NCBI RefSeq assembly: GCF_025144145.1
Contig: NZ_CP083546.1
Location: forward strand, 2,992,501 to 3,056,500
Direction: 5' to 3'
Source of the DNA: Leisingera sp. M658
GTDB lineage: Bacteria; Pseudomonadota; Alphaproteobacteria; Rhodobacterales; Rhodobacteraceae
Length of the DNA stretch: 64,000 nt
Shown in pieces: positions 8,240 through 16,816 of the stretch (the first letter of the stretch is position 1; each line of letters opens with the position of its first letter). The translations under genes were made by a program, and so were the position numbers. The notes beneath the pieces are model-generated. The model did not search any database and was not told the origin of the DNA. It saw only the letters and a program-made list of their open reading frames with translations.

Positions 8240-9085
8240 TCAGTTGGAGGCGACCTGATAGGCCTGCGGCAGGCCCGCGTATTCTTCCTTGGCGCCTTCC
8301 AGCCAGGCGTCATATTCCGCCTGAGTCACAACCTTGACGGTGATCGGCATATAGGCGTGGTCCTTGCCGCACAGCTCGGAGCACTGACCGAAATAGATGC
8401 CTTCCTTGCCTTCATCGACGTTGAACCACAGTTCTGCCAGACGGCCAGGAACAGCGTCCTGTTTCACGCCGAATGCGGGAATGGTCCAGGAGTGGATCAC
8501 GTCAGCCGCAGTCACCTGCATCACAACGGTTTTGCCCGACGGCACCACAACAGCCGTGTCGGTGGCCAGCAGCCACTCGTCCTCGGCATAGCCGTTTGCA
8601 GCCAGCTGGTCCTTGGGCAGCAGGAAGCTCTCAAAGCCGAATTCGTGGTCGGTGTATTCATAGCCCCAGTACCACTGGTAACCCGTCACCTTGATGGTGA
8701 TGTCGGCCTTGGGGATTTCCTGCTGGGCAAACAGCTGCGGCAGCGAAAAGGAACCGATGAACACCAGCACCAGGATCGGGATAATGGTCCAGGCGATCTC
8801 AACCGGGGTGTGGTGGGTGAACTTGGCCGGTGTCGGGTTGGCGCGCTTGTTAAAGCGGACAATGGCGTACAGCATCAGGCCGGCAACAAAAACACAGATC
8901 ACGGTGATGATCACCAGGATCATGTAATCCAGTTTCTGCAAGCCATCCGCCAGCGAGGTCGCCGCCGGCTGGAAGTTCAGGCCGCCGTCAACCGGCTTGC
9001 CAATGGTTTTCAGACCTTCTTGCGCCATTGCCGGAAGGCTTGAAAGGCCGGCGAAAAGGCCCGAAAGCATCAAAGCGTTTTTCAT
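8240..9085 (-). CDS. ctaC: Cytochrome c oxidase subunit II
   Basis: A 281-residue subunit with a cleavable signal (residues 1-22, ending AMAQ), two membrane helices (about 55-75 and 95-115) and a periplasmic cupredoxin domain. The CuA site is complete: Cys235, Cys239, His243 and Met246 in CSELCGKDHAYMPI, plus the earlier His in VIHSWTIPAFGVK. CuA receives electrons from cytochrome c. The start was chosen at the ATG that begins the signal peptide, behind an AGGACA ribosome site; an upstream in-frame ATG would add 27 non-conserved residues. It is the first gene of the oxidase operon, facing the divergent tldD. Confidence 0.96.
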   Translation of the reverse strand: MKNALMLSGLFAGLSSLPAMAQEGLKTIGKPVDGGLNFQPAATSLADGLQKLDYMILVIITVICVFVAGLMLYAIVRFNKRANPTPAKFTHHTPVEIAWTIIPILVLVFIGSFSLPQLFAQQEIPKADITIKVTGYQWYWGYEYTDHEFGFESFLLPKDQLAANGYAEDEWLLATDTAVVVPSGKTVVMQVTAADVIHSWTIPAFGVKQDAVPGRLAELWFNVDEGKEGIYFGQCSELCGKDHAYMPITVKVVTQAEYDAWLEGAKEEYAGLPQAYQVASN

Positions 9086-9138
9086 GTTCTGTCCTGATCG
9101 GTTGATCGCATTGTTCCTGCGGCAGCACGAAATGCGGG

Positions 9139-9155
9139 GGGAATCATTGATTCCC
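9139..9155. promoter_or_regulatory. Perfect 17-nt palindrome upstream of ctaC
   Basis: GGGAATCATTGATTCCC is an 8-1-8 perfect inverted repeat, 53 bases upstream of the ctaC start codon and within likely promoter distance. This is the form of a dimeric repressor or activator site. The cognate regulator is unknown; the half site does not match FNR or CtrA. Confidence 0.55.
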
Positions 9156-9249
9156 ACAAAACGCACCTGCCCCGTTGTCTTTGACGCTGGTTAAAATCAT
9201 ATTCGGGGGCACAGATAAAGAGGCAGCCAAGCGTCAAACCGTCGCTTTC

Positions 9250-9263
9250 TTGATTTAGATCAA
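9250..9263. promoter_or_regulatory. FNR/FnrL-type box
   Basis: TTGATTTAGATCAA matches the FNR consensus TTGAT-N4-ATCAA at all ten fixed positions. Its 3' edge is 20 bases before the tldD ATG, and it lies about 165 bases upstream of the ctaC start. FnrL-type regulators sense oxygen in Rhodobacteraceae. The position close to the tldD start suggests repression of tldD, or control of the divergent ctaC promoter from a distance. Confidence 0.7.
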
Positions 9264-9283
9264 AAAAATCCGAGGACCGTGCC

Positions 9284-10705
9284 ATGGAAAACCCAGCCTT
9301 CCGTCCCTTTGAAACCGCGCTCCCCGAGGATGAGGCCCTCGCCAGCTTGCGCGATGCGCTGAACGGTGCGGAGGATGGCGAGATCTTTGCAGAGCGCCGC
9401 AAATCCGAAGCGCTGTCCTTTGATGACGGGCGGCTGCGCAGTGCCAGTTATGATGCCTCCGAAGGCTTTGGCCTGCGGGCGGTGAACGGTGATGTGGCCG
9501 GATATGCACATTCCACCGATGTCTCCATTGCGTCACTGAAGCGGGCGGCGGAAACGGCCAAGCTGGCGGTTGGCGAGGGAGGCGGCACCTATTCGGATGC
9601 GCCGCAGGCAACCAATGCCAAGCTGTACACCGATGCCGACCCGATCAGCGCCATGCCGTTCCCGGTGAAGGTAGAAACCCTGCGCGAGGTTGACGCCTAT
9701 GCGCGCGGCCTGGACCAGCGCGTGGTGCAAGTGTCTGCATCGTTGGCCGCCTCGCTGCAGGAAGTGGAGATCCTGCGCGCTGACGGAACGCGTGTGCGCG
9801 ACATCCGCCCGATGGCGCGATTCAACGTGTCGGTGATCGTCGAAAAGGACGGCCGCCGCGAAGGCGGCTCGGCCGGCGGCGGCGGGCGGCTGGGGCTGGA
9901 CGGGCTGGTCGACCCTGAACATTGGCAGGCCCAGGTGCAGGAGGCTTTGCGGATTGCGCTGGTGAACCTGGATGCGGTCCCTGCCCCTGCGGGCGAGATG
10001 GATGTGGTGCTTGGCCCCGGCTGGCCCGGCATCCTGCTGCACGAGGCGATCGGCCACGGGCTGGAGGGCGATTTCAACCGCAAGGGTTCCTCCGCGTTTG
10101 CCGGGCTGATGGGCCAGCAGATCGCCGCCAAGGGCGTTACAGTACTGGACGATGGCACCATTCCCGACCGGCGCGGATCCATCACCGTGGATGACGAAGG
10201 CACCCCCAGCCAGAAAACCACTCTGATCGAGGACGGCGTGCTGGTCGGTTTCATGCAGGACCGCCAGAATGCACGGCTGATGGGGGTTTCTCCCACCGGC
10301 AACGGGCGGCGTCAAAGCTACGCCCATGCGCCGATGCCGCGGATGACCAATACCTACATGCTGGGCGGCGAGGCCGATCCCGGTGATCTGGTCGCAGGCA
10401 TCAAGGACGGCATCTGGGCCGTGGGATTCGGCGGCGGCCAGGTGGATATTACAAATGGCAAGTTCGTGTTCTCCTGCACCGAGGCTTACAGGGTGAAGGA
10501 CGGCAAGGTCGGCGCACCGGTTAAAGGCGCCACGCTGATCGGCGACGGTGCCACCGCGCTGAAACAGATTCGCGGGCTTGGCAACGACATGGCGCTGGAC
10601 CCCGGCATGGGCAATTGCGGCAAGGCAGGCCAGTGGGTGCCGGTCGGCGTCGGCCAGCCCTCGGTGCTGATGGGCGGCCTGACGGTGGGCGGCTCAGCGG
10701 CCTGA
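9284..10705 (+). CDS. tldD: Metalloprotease TldD
   Basis: A 473-residue TldD/PmbA-family protein. The metal-site motif HEAIGHGLEGDFN starts at residue 253, with HEAxGH as expected for the active TldD partner rather than TldE/PmbA. The N-terminal domain covers about 20-240, and the C-terminal GGGQVD and GNCGKAGQ segments are usual. TldD with TldE degrades unfolded peptides and processes some antitoxins and ribosomal peptides. TldE is not adjacent. It is preceded by GAGG and an FNR-type box. Confidence 0.95.
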   Translation: MENPAFRPFETALPEDEALASLRDALNGAEDGEIFAERRKSEALSFDDGRLRSASYDASEGFGLRAVNGDVAGYAHSTDVSIASLKRAAETAKLAVGEGGGTYSDAPQATNAKLYTDADPISAMPFPVKVETLREVDAYARGLDQRVVQVSASLAASLQEVEILRADGTRVRDIRPMARFNVSVIVEKDGRREGGSAGGGGRLGLDGLVDPEHWQAQVQEALRIALVNLDAVPAPAGEMDVVLGPGWPGILLHEAIGHGLEGDFNRKGSSAFAGLMGQQIAAKGVTVLDDGTIPDRRGSITVDDEGTPSQKTTLIEDGVLVGFMQDRQNARLMGVSPTGNGRRQSYAHAPMPRMTNTYMLGGEADPGDLVAGIKDGIWAVGFGGGQVDITNGKFVFSCTEAYRVKDGKVGAPVKGATLIGDGATALKQIRGLGNDMALDPGMGNCGKAGQWVPVGVGQPSVLMGGLTVGGSAA

Positions 10706-10746
10706 GGCAGCGCAAATTCACGGTAAAACCATGTTTTGACCGTAAA

Positions 10747-10782
10747 AATCCGGGCCGCCCGCCAGTGTTGCCGGCCCGGATT
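10747..10782. terminator. Hairpin after tldD
   Basis: AATCCGGGCCG (10747-10757) pairs perfectly with CGGCCCGGATT (10772-10782) around a 14-nt loop, 41 bases after the tldD stop. No T-run follows on the plus strand; the A-run at 10744-10748 would serve as U-tract only for minus-strand transcription. It may end tldD by a factor-dependent route or protect its 3' end. Confidence 0.5.
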
Positions 10783-10944
10783 ACGGCAATGCCTCCCCGT
10801 TCGAACTGTGAGCGAAAGGTAATTTCCCCCGTTTTCCGGCTACTTAAGAAAATTTTCGGGGAATTGGCCGAAAACCCTCCAGCGTTCACCACCTGTTAAC
10901 CCCCTTAAGGTTAATTCTGGTTCTGCAAACAGGCGGAGCTGCGG

Positions 10945-12126
10945 ATGACCGAAGAAACACTTTCTTCCACTCACCCCCCACTCCCACCCACCACGGAAGA
11001 TACCCGGTTTTCCTGGCTTCGCCTTTTGCGCTCTAAACGGGTCGGCCCGGTGACCTTTCACCGGCTGCTCGCCGAATATGGTTCAGCGCAGAACGCGCTG
11101 GATGCGTTGCCCGAAGTGGCACGTTCCGCAGGTATCAAAGGGTATGAAACATGCCCCGCCAAGGCGGTAGACGCTGAAATTAGGACCGCAAAAGCCGCCA
11201 AAGCGCGGCTTTTGTGCTTTTCCGACCCGGAATACCCTGAGCTCCTCCGCAGCCTGAAAGATGCACCGCCGCTGTTGTGGGCCATTGGCGACCTTGCGGC
11301 ATTGCGGCGTCCGTTGATTTCCATGGTCGGCGCCCGCAACGCGTCTTCGCTGGGGTTGCGCATGGCCAGATCGCTGGCGCAAAACTTGGGCGACGCCGGC
11401 TATACCGTTGTCTCCGGCATGGCCCGCGGCATCGACACCGCCGCGCATCAATCAGCGCTGCAAACAGGAACAATTGCCATTCTGGCGGGCGGCGCCGATG
11501 TGATCTACCCGGCAGAAAACGCCCGGCTTGCCGAAGACATAGCCGGTACAGGGCTGCGCCTGTCAGAGCAGCCGATGGGCAAGACACCGCAGGCCCGCGA
11601 CTTCCCCAAACGCAACCGGATCATTGCCGGCATGTCCCGCGCCGTTGTGGTGGTGGAGGCGGCCGCCAAATCCGGCAGCCTGATCACTGCCCGCGACGCG
11701 CTGGACTACGGCCGCGAGGTTCTGGCGGTGCCCGGCCATCCCTTTGATGCCCGCAGTTCCGGCTGCAACAGGCTGATCCGCGACGGCGCCCTGCTGGTCC
11801 GCAGTGCCGCTGACGTGCTGGAGGCGCTGCCGCCGCAAGACCTGTCGCAAGAACAGGCGCCGGCAACCGGCAGTCCGCAGCAGGCCCTGGCCGGCCTGCC
11901 GCAGCAGCCGCCCGAACGGCGCAGCCTTGCGCAGGCCAACGCCCTGCATCAGCAGATCCTCGGCAGGCTCGGGCCCTCCCCCACATCTGAGTCCGACCTG
12001 CTGCGCGAACTTTCCTTGCCGCCGCAGCTGCTGGCCCCGGCGCTGACGGATCTGGAGCTGGAAGGCGCGATCCGGCGCCAGCCGGGCGGGTTGCTGTCCA
12101 AGGCCTTTCCGGAAAATGAAGACTGA
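10945..12126 (+). CDS. dprA: DNA-processing protein DprA
   Basis: A 393-residue DprA/Smf protein. It has an N-terminal helical (SAM-like) region, the Rossmann-fold core (about 90-300) with SMVGARNASSLG, GMARGIDTAAHQ, ILAGGADVIYPAEN, DFPKRNRIIAGMS and GSLITARDALDYGREV, and a C-terminal winged-helix domain (about 325-385). DprA binds incoming single-stranded DNA and loads RecA during transformation. Presence of dprA alone does not prove competence, since it is widespread in Rhodobacterales. It stands alone on the plus strand between tldD and topA. Confidence 0.95.
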   Translation: MTEETLSSTHPPLPPTTEDTRFSWLRLLRSKRVGPVTFHRLLAEYGSAQNALDALPEVARSAGIKGYETCPAKAVDAEIRTAKAAKARLLCFSDPEYPELLRSLKDAPPLLWAIGDLAALRRPLISMVGARNASSLGLRMARSLAQNLGDAGYTVVSGMARGIDTAAHQSALQTGTIAILAGGADVIYPAENARLAEDIAGTGLRLSEQPMGKTPQARDFPKRNRIIAGMSRAVVVVEAAAKSGSLITARDALDYGREVLAVPGHPFDARSSGCNRLIRDGALLVRSAADVLEALPPQDLSQEQAPATGSPQQALAGLPQQPPERRSLAQANALHQQILGRLGPSPTSESDLLRELSLPPQLLAPALTDLELEGAIRRQPGGLLSKAFPENED

Positions 12127-12243
12127 CCCTGCGCGCCTTGCCTTGCCCCTGCCTGCCGCGCCGGACAGCAGGAACAGGCTGCCGCGAACCGTCGGAATAC
12201 CACCGTAAAAGGCCCGTTTCCCGCCGCGTCGAATGCACCTGGA

Positions 12244-12272
12244 TTGACAATCTCCCCTTGCGCCCCACATCC
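12244..12272 (+). promoter_or_regulatory. Candidate topA promoter (-35 TTGACA)
   Basis: TTGACA at 12244-12249 is a perfect -35 hexamer. The best -10 at 17-18 bases spacing is weak (ACATCC/CATCCT at 12267-12272). It sits about 50 bases before the topA start in a 195-base gap after dprA. This suggests topA has its own promoter rather than relying on dprA readthrough. Confidence 0.35.
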
Positions 12273-12321
12273 TGCCCCGCCATAGAACCCGCAGAAGCGG
12301 TCCGAAGAGGTTACAGAATTT

Positions 12322-14949
12322 ATGCCAGTAGTCGTTGTCGAATCCCCGGCCAAAGCAAAGACAATCAACAAGTATCTTGGCTCCAACTATACGGTTCTGG
12401 CGTCTTACGGGCATGTGCGCGACCTGCCGGCCAAAGATGGTTCGGTCGACACTGACGCCGATTTCGACATGACCTGGGAGGTCGGCAATGATTCCCGCAA
12501 GCACGTCAAGGCGATTGCCGACGCGCTGAAAGAGGACAATGCGCTGATTCTCGCTACCGACCCCGACCGCGAGGGCGAGGCGATCAGCTGGCACCTGCAG
12601 GAGGCGTTGACCAAACGGCGCTCGATCAAGAAGGACACGCCGGTCAGCCGGGTGACATTCAACGCGATCACCAAAGAAGCGGTGACCGAAGCGATGCAGA
12701 ACCCGCGCCAGGTCGACATGCCGCTGGTCGAGGCCTATCTGGCCCGCCGCGCGCTGGACTATCTGGTGGGCTTCAACCTGTCGCCAGTGCTGTGGCGCAA
12801 GCTGCCGGGCGCGCGGTCCGCGGGCCGGGTGCAATCCGTCTGCCTGCGCCTGATCGTCGAGCGCGAGATGGAGATCGAAGCCTTCAACGCCCAGGAATAC
12901 TGGTCCGTGCGCGCCCAGATGGCGACCCCGCGCGGCCAGGAGTTCGAAGCCCGCCTGACGGTGCTGGGCGGCGACAAGCTGGACAAATACAGCCTGAAGA
13001 CGTCCACCGCTGCCGAACTCGCGGTCCAGGCCGTGGCCTCGCGCCAGCTGTCGGTGCTTTCGGTCGAAGCAAAACCCGCTTCCCGCAACCCCTCTGCCCC
13101 GTTCATGACCTCGACCCTGCAGCAGGAAGCCAGCCGCAAATTCGGCATGGGCGCGCGCCAGACCATGAACGCCGCGCAGCGCCTTTATGAGGCCGGTCAC
13201 ATCACCTATATGCGGACCGATGGCATCGACATGGCGCCCGAAGCGGTGCAGGCCGCGCGTGCCGAGATCGAAACCCGCTATGGCGCTGAATATGTGCCCT
13301 CCTCCCCGCGGATCTACAAGAACAAGGCGAAGAACGCCCAGGAAGCGCACGAATGTATCCGCCCCACGGATATGAGCCGCGATGCGGCCAGCCTGAAAGT
13401 CACGGACGACGATCAGCGCAAGCTCTATGACCTAATCTGGAAGCGCACCCTGTCGTGCCAGATGGAAGGTGCCCGTCTGGAACGCACCACTGTCGACATC
13501 GGCTCGGATGACAAACAGGTGGTGCTGCGCGCCACTGGCCAGGTGATGCTGTTTGACGGTTTCATGCGGGTTTATGAAGAAGGCCGCGATGATGTGGCCG
13601 ACGAAGACGATAAGCGCCTGCCGCAGATCATGCAGGGCGAAGCGCTGAAATTTGCATCTTCGCTGGCCGCGCAGGCTGACAAGGCCGGCAAAGAGGCATC
13701 CGTGCTCTCTGAAGACGGCGCTGTGCTGGCGCTGCAGCACCATACCCAGCCGCCACCGCGCTATACCGAGGCGACACTGGTCAAGCGGATGGAAGAGCTG
13801 GGCATCGGCCGCCCCTCGACCTATGCCTCCGTGATCACCACAATCCAGGACCGCGAATACGTCCGCAAGGACAAGAACCGCCTGTTCCCCGAGGACAAAG
13901 GCCGGATCGTCACGATCTTCCTGCTGAATTTCTTCCGCAAATACGTCGGCTATGAATTCACCGCCAATCTGGAAGAAGAACTGGATGACGTCAGTGCCGG
14001 CAACGGCGACTATAAGGAACTGCTGGGCAAGTTCTGGCGCGATTTTTCAGCTGCCATTTCGGAAACCTCCGAGTTGCGGATCACCGAAGTGCTGGATGTG
14101 CTGGATGACGCCCTGGCACCGCAGCTTTATCCGCCGCGCGAAGACGGCACCGACCCGCGCGTCTGCCCCAAATGCGGGGAGGGCCAGCTGCATCTGAAAA
14201 CCTCGCGCACCGGCGGCTTTGTCGGCTGCGGCAATTACCCGGAATGCACCTACACCCGACCCATCGCCGGCGAAGGCGCTGATGGCGACGAGCGGCTGCT
14301 GGGGATGGATGGCGAAGATGAGATCCACCTGAAGGCCGGCCGCTTTGGGCCCTATGTTCAGCGCGGCGAAGCAACGCCCGAAAACAAGAAGCCGCCGCGC
14401 GCCAGCCTGCCCAAGGGCTGGAGCAAGGACGATATGGACCTGGCAAAGGCGCTGACCCTGCTCAGCCTGCCGCGCCAGATCGGCGACCACCCCGAAGGCG
14501 GTGTGATTGCCTCCAACTTCGGCCGCTTCGGTCCCTATTTGATGCACCAGCTGCCCGAAGAGGAAAAACCTGTCTACGCCAACCTCAAGGACCCCAACGA
14601 CGTCTTTGAAATCGGCATGAACCGGGCGGTGGAACTGCTGGCGGAAAAGCGCGCCAATCCGGGCCGCCGCGGCAGCCGGGCTGCTGCCAAGCCGCTGAAG
14701 GAGCTGGGGGATCACCCCGACAGCGGTGGCGCCATCAACATCATGGACGGCCGCTACGGGCCTTACGTCAAATGGGAAAAGGTCAATGCCACCCTGCCCA
14801 AGGACGTGGAACCCAAGGATGTCACCATGGAAATGGCGATGGAGCTGATTGCGGAAAAATCCGCAAAGGGCGGCAAGAAGAAAACCGCCGCCAAAAAGCC
14901 CGCAGCCAAGAAAAAAGCAGCGCCTAAGAAGGCCGCAGCGAAAGATTGA
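12322..14949 (+). CDS. topA: DNA topoisomerase I
   Basis: An 875-residue type IA topoisomerase that relaxes negative supercoils. The TOPRIM domain starts at once (VVVVESPAKAKTI, 3-15) and includes DPDREGEAISWHL. The nucleophile is Tyr296 in HITYMRTDG. A C4 zinc finger begins at Cys615 (CPKC ... CGNYPEC). Three GR(F/Y)GPY repeats (about residues 674, 734 and 812) form the C-terminal Topo_C repeats, and a Lys/Ala-rich basic tail of about 30 residues ends the protein. The length is usual for alphaproteobacteria. Confidence 0.97.
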   Translation: MPVVVVESPAKAKTINKYLGSNYTVLASYGHVRDLPAKDGSVDTDADFDMTWEVGNDSRKHVKAIADALKEDNALILATDPDREGEAISWHLQEALTKRRSIKKDTPVSRVTFNAITKEAVTEAMQNPRQVDMPLVEAYLARRALDYLVGFNLSPVLWRKLPGARSAGRVQSVCLRLIVEREMEIEAFNAQEYWSVRAQMATPRGQEFEARLTVLGGDKLDKYSLKTSTAAELAVQAVASRQLSVLSVEAKPASRNPSAPFMTSTLQQEASRKFGMGARQTMNAAQRLYEAGHITYMRTDGIDMAPEAVQAARAEIETRYGAEYVPSSPRIYKNKAKNAQEAHECIRPTDMSRDAASLKVTDDDQRKLYDLIWKRTLSCQMEGARLERTTVDIGSDDKQVVLRATGQVMLFDGFMRVYEEGRDDVADEDDKRLPQIMQGEALKFASSLAAQADKAGKEASVLSEDGAVLALQHHTQPPPRYTEATLVKRMEELGIGRPSTYASVITTIQDREYVRKDKNRLFPEDKGRIVTIFLLNFFRKYVGYEFTANLEEELDDVSAGNGDYKELLGKFWRDFSAAISETSELRITEVLDVLDDALAPQLYPPREDGTDPRVCPKCGEGQLHLKTSRTGGFVGCGNYPECTYTRPIAGEGADGDERLLGMDGEDEIHLKAGRFGPYVQRGEATPENKKPPRASLPKGWSKDDMDLAKALTLLSLPRQIGDHPEGGVIASNFGRFGPYLMHQLPEEEKPVYANLKDPNDVFEIGMNRAVELLAEKRANPGRRGSRAAAKPLKELGDHPDSGGAINIMDGRYGPYVKWEKVNATLPKDVEPKDVTMEMAMELIAEKSAKGGKKKTAAKKPAAKKKAAPKKAAAKD

Positions 14950-14978
14950 CAACCGGCGGCGTGGACTTGGGCGGGGCG

Positions 14979-15048
14979 CTCCCGCCGGTTCCAGGCGCAT
15001 TGACATGCGCCGTCACCGTTGGGCCCGGCGCCGCTAACGCGGCGCGGG
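14979..15048 (-). repeat. 45-nt dispersed intergenic repeat, copy B, with adjacent hairpin
   Basis: On the minus strand, positions 15023 down to 14979 read CCCAACGG, then a core stem GGCGCAT/ATGCGCC, then CGGCGGGAG: 45 nt, the same length as copies A and C. Relative to copy A the stem has G-C where A has T-A at the third pair, a compensatory change. The usual upstream GC hairpin is at 15024-15048 (CCCGGCGCCGC with GCGGCGCGGG, one bulged base). Confidence 0.8.
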
Positions 15049-15071
15049 TCATGTCCTGCGCGCGTCCTTCT

Positions 15072-15142
15072 CTGTTCTGCGCTGCGTCAAGGGCGGCCCT
15101 GCCGCTGCGTCAGCGGCTTGCCCTTGGCGCGGCGCAGAACAG
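15072..15142. repeat. Long inverted repeat (23-bp stem with inner hairpin)
   Basis: Positions 15072-15094 pair with 15120-15142 over 23 positions. The only two departures from Watson-Crick on the plus strand are G-U wobbles. Inside lies a perfect 7-bp hairpin GCCGCTG-CGT-CAGCGGC (15101-15117). The wobble-only divergence points to selection on an RNA structure rather than on DNA alone. Confidence 0.65.
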
Positions 15143-15392
15143 TTTCACTCCCGCGAAGGCCCAATAAGGGCAAAGCTAACCTTATTGGCTTATCAGCAAA
15201 GCTTTCTTTTGCGCCGCAAAGCGGCGCCACGCCCAAGGCTGATGGAGCATCTGCCGAAGGCAAATGCTCCGGGAAGGCGCGGGAGCCTTGCCCTTTCCGT
15301 TCTCCGTAGAAATACGTGCCCGTCTCCGTATTCATTGACTCTGCTCCAGCAGGCAGCCAGAAATCCCGCAACCGGCATACTGGGAGAACTCC

Positions 15393-16115
15393 ATGAAGAA
15401 GGTATATTCCAACGCTGCTGAAGCGCTCGACGGGCTGCTTCACGACGGCATGTACATCGCTGCGGGCGGTTTCGGCCTCTGCGGCATCCCCGAACTGCTG
15501 CTGCAGGCGATCAAGGACGCAGGCACCAAGGATCTGACCTTTGCCTCCAACAACGCCGGCGTCGATGATTTCGGCATTGGCATCCTGCTGCAGACCCGGC
15601 AGGTGAAAAAGATGATCTCGTCCTATGTGGGCGAAAACGCGGAATTCATGCGCCAGTACCTGAGCGGCGAGCTGGAACTGGAATTCAATCCGCAGGGCAC
15701 CCTGGCTGAACGCATGCGCGCGGGCGGCGCAGGCATTCCGGGCTTTTTCACCAAGACCGGCGTGGGTACAGTGATTGCCGACGGCAAGTTTGAAAAGCAG
15801 TTCCCCACCGGTGCGGACGGCGCCATGGAGGACTACATCATGGAAGAAGGCATCTTTGCAGATCTTGCCATCGTAAAGGCCTGGAAGGCGGATGAGACCG
15901 GCAACCTGGTGTTCCGCAAGACCGCCCGCAACTTCAACGCGCCGGCCGCGACCTGCGGCAAGGTCTGCGTGGTCGAGGTCGAGGAGATCGTGCCGACCGG
16001 ATCGCTGGACCCGGATTCCATCCACCTGCCCGGCATCTACGTGCACCGCATCATCCAAGGCCAGCACGAGAAACGCATCGAACAGCGCACCGTGCGCAAG
16101 CGGGAGGAAGCATAA
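15393..16115 (+). CDS. scoA: 3-oxoacid CoA-transferase subunit A
   Basis: A 240-residue alpha subunit of the family I CoA-transferases (SCOT/AtoD/PcaI type). The glycine-rich CoA loop [13 protein letters not shown] (27-39) is near the N-terminus, and the [10 protein letters not shown] segment (50-59) follows. It forms a heterotetramer with the next gene's product and moves CoA from succinyl-CoA to acetoacetate or a related 3-oxoacid. The stop overlaps the subunit B start by one base (TAATG). The substrate is not proven; scoA is the commonest name for this pair in Rhodobacterales. Confidence 0.92.
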   Translation: MKKVYSNAAEALDGLLHDGMYIAAGGFGLCGIPELLLQAIKDAGTKDLTFASNNAGVDDFGIGILLQTRQVKKMISSYVGENAEFMRQYLSGELELEFNPQGTLAERMRAGGAGIPGFFTKTGVGTVIADGKFEKQFPTGADGAMEDYIMEEGIFADLAIVKAWKADETGNLVFRKTARNFNAPAATCGKVCVVEVEEIVPTGSLDPDSIHLPGIYVHRIIQGQHEKRIEQRTVRKREEA

Positions 16116-16744
16116 TGCCCTGGGATCGTAATCAGATGGCGGCACGCGCCGCGCAAGAGCTGCAGGACGGCTGGTATGTGAACCTCGGCATCGGCATTCC
16201 GACGCTGGTTTCCAACTACATCCCCGAAGGTGTGGAAGTGACCCTGCAATCGGAGAACGGCATGCTGGGCATGGGCCCCTTCCCCTATGAGGGCGAAGAG
16301 GATGCCGACCTGATCAACGCGGGCAAGCAGACCATCACCGAACTGCCGCAGACCGCCTATTTCGACTCGGCGCAGTCGTTTGCGATGATCCGCGGCGGCA
16401 AGATCGCCATGGCGATCTTGGGTGCGATGGAAGTGGCCGAGAACGGCGATCTGGCCAACTGGATGATCCCCGGCAAGCTGGTCAAGGGCATGGGCGGCGC
16501 CATGGATCTGGTCGCGGGTGTCGGCCGTGTGGTGGTCGTGATGGATCACACCAACAAACACGGCGACAGCAAGGTTCTGAAGGATTGCACCCTGCCGCTG
16601 ACCGGCAAGGGCGTTGTCGACCGGATCATCACCAATCTGGGCGTCCTGGACGTCGTGGACGGCGGCCTGAAGATCGTTGAGTTGGCGGATGGTGTCAGCG
16701 AAGACGAGATCCGCAGCGCGACCAAGGCCACCCTGGTCGACTGA
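16115..16744 (+). CDS. scoB: 3-oxoacid CoA-transferase subunit B
   Basis: A 209-residue beta subunit. The catalytic glutamate that forms the CoA thioester is Glu47 in [11 protein letters not shown], and [10 protein letters not shown] (23-32) is the family signature. It is coupled to subunit A by a one-base overlap and followed by a strong terminator, so the operon is just these two genes. The pair fits ketone-body or polyhydroxybutyrate-derived acetoacetate use. Confidence 0.93.
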   Translation: MPWDRNQMAARAAQELQDGWYVNLGIGIPTLVSNYIPEGVEVTLQSENGMLGMGPFPYEGEEDADLINAGKQTITELPQTAYFDSAQSFAMIRGGKIAMAILGAMEVAENGDLANWMIPGKLVKGMGGAMDLVAGVGRVVVVMDHTNKHGDSKVLKDCTLPLTGKGVVDRIITNLGVLDVVDGGLKIVELADGVSEDEIRSATKATLVD

Positions 16745-16768
16745 TCCCGGATCAGATCTGACAATCAG

Positions 16769-16795
16769 GGCCCGCCGGTTTCCGGCGGGCCTTTT
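16769..16795 (+). terminator. Rho-independent terminator after scoAB
   Basis: GGCCCGCCGG (16769-16778), loop TTT, CCGGCGGGCC (16782-16791), then TTTT. A perfect 10-bp GC stem with U-tract 24 bases after the scoB stop. On the minus strand it sits beyond the convergent membrane-protein gene and may also help end that transcript. Confidence 0.92.
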
Positions 16796-16816
16796 CATTG
16801 CAAATCCGGTTTGCAG

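Larger units (their letters stand above)
14950..15392. other. 443-base hairpin-rich gap between topA and scoA
   Basis: No convincing coding frame was found. In order, the gap holds the 45-nt repeat copy B on the minus strand, a 23-bp stem enclosing a second hairpin (15072-15142), CCAATAAGG/CCTTATTGG (15161-15169 with 15180-15188), a GCGCCGC-AAA-GCGGCGC hairpin near 15212, and GGAGCAT/ATGCTCC near 15243-15270. The last 90 bases before scoA are less structured and probably contain its promoter. The density of strong stems suggests transcribed structured RNA or repetitive elements, not a gene. Confidence 0.7.

Noticed and set aside
10886-10915. CtrA site before dprA
   Set aside because: Three TTAA motifs occur, but their spacings (5, 2 and 11) do not fit the consensus.
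15019-15309. Short frames between topA and scoA
   Set aside because: They overlap strong inverted repeats, have no ribosome site and encode low-complexity sequence.
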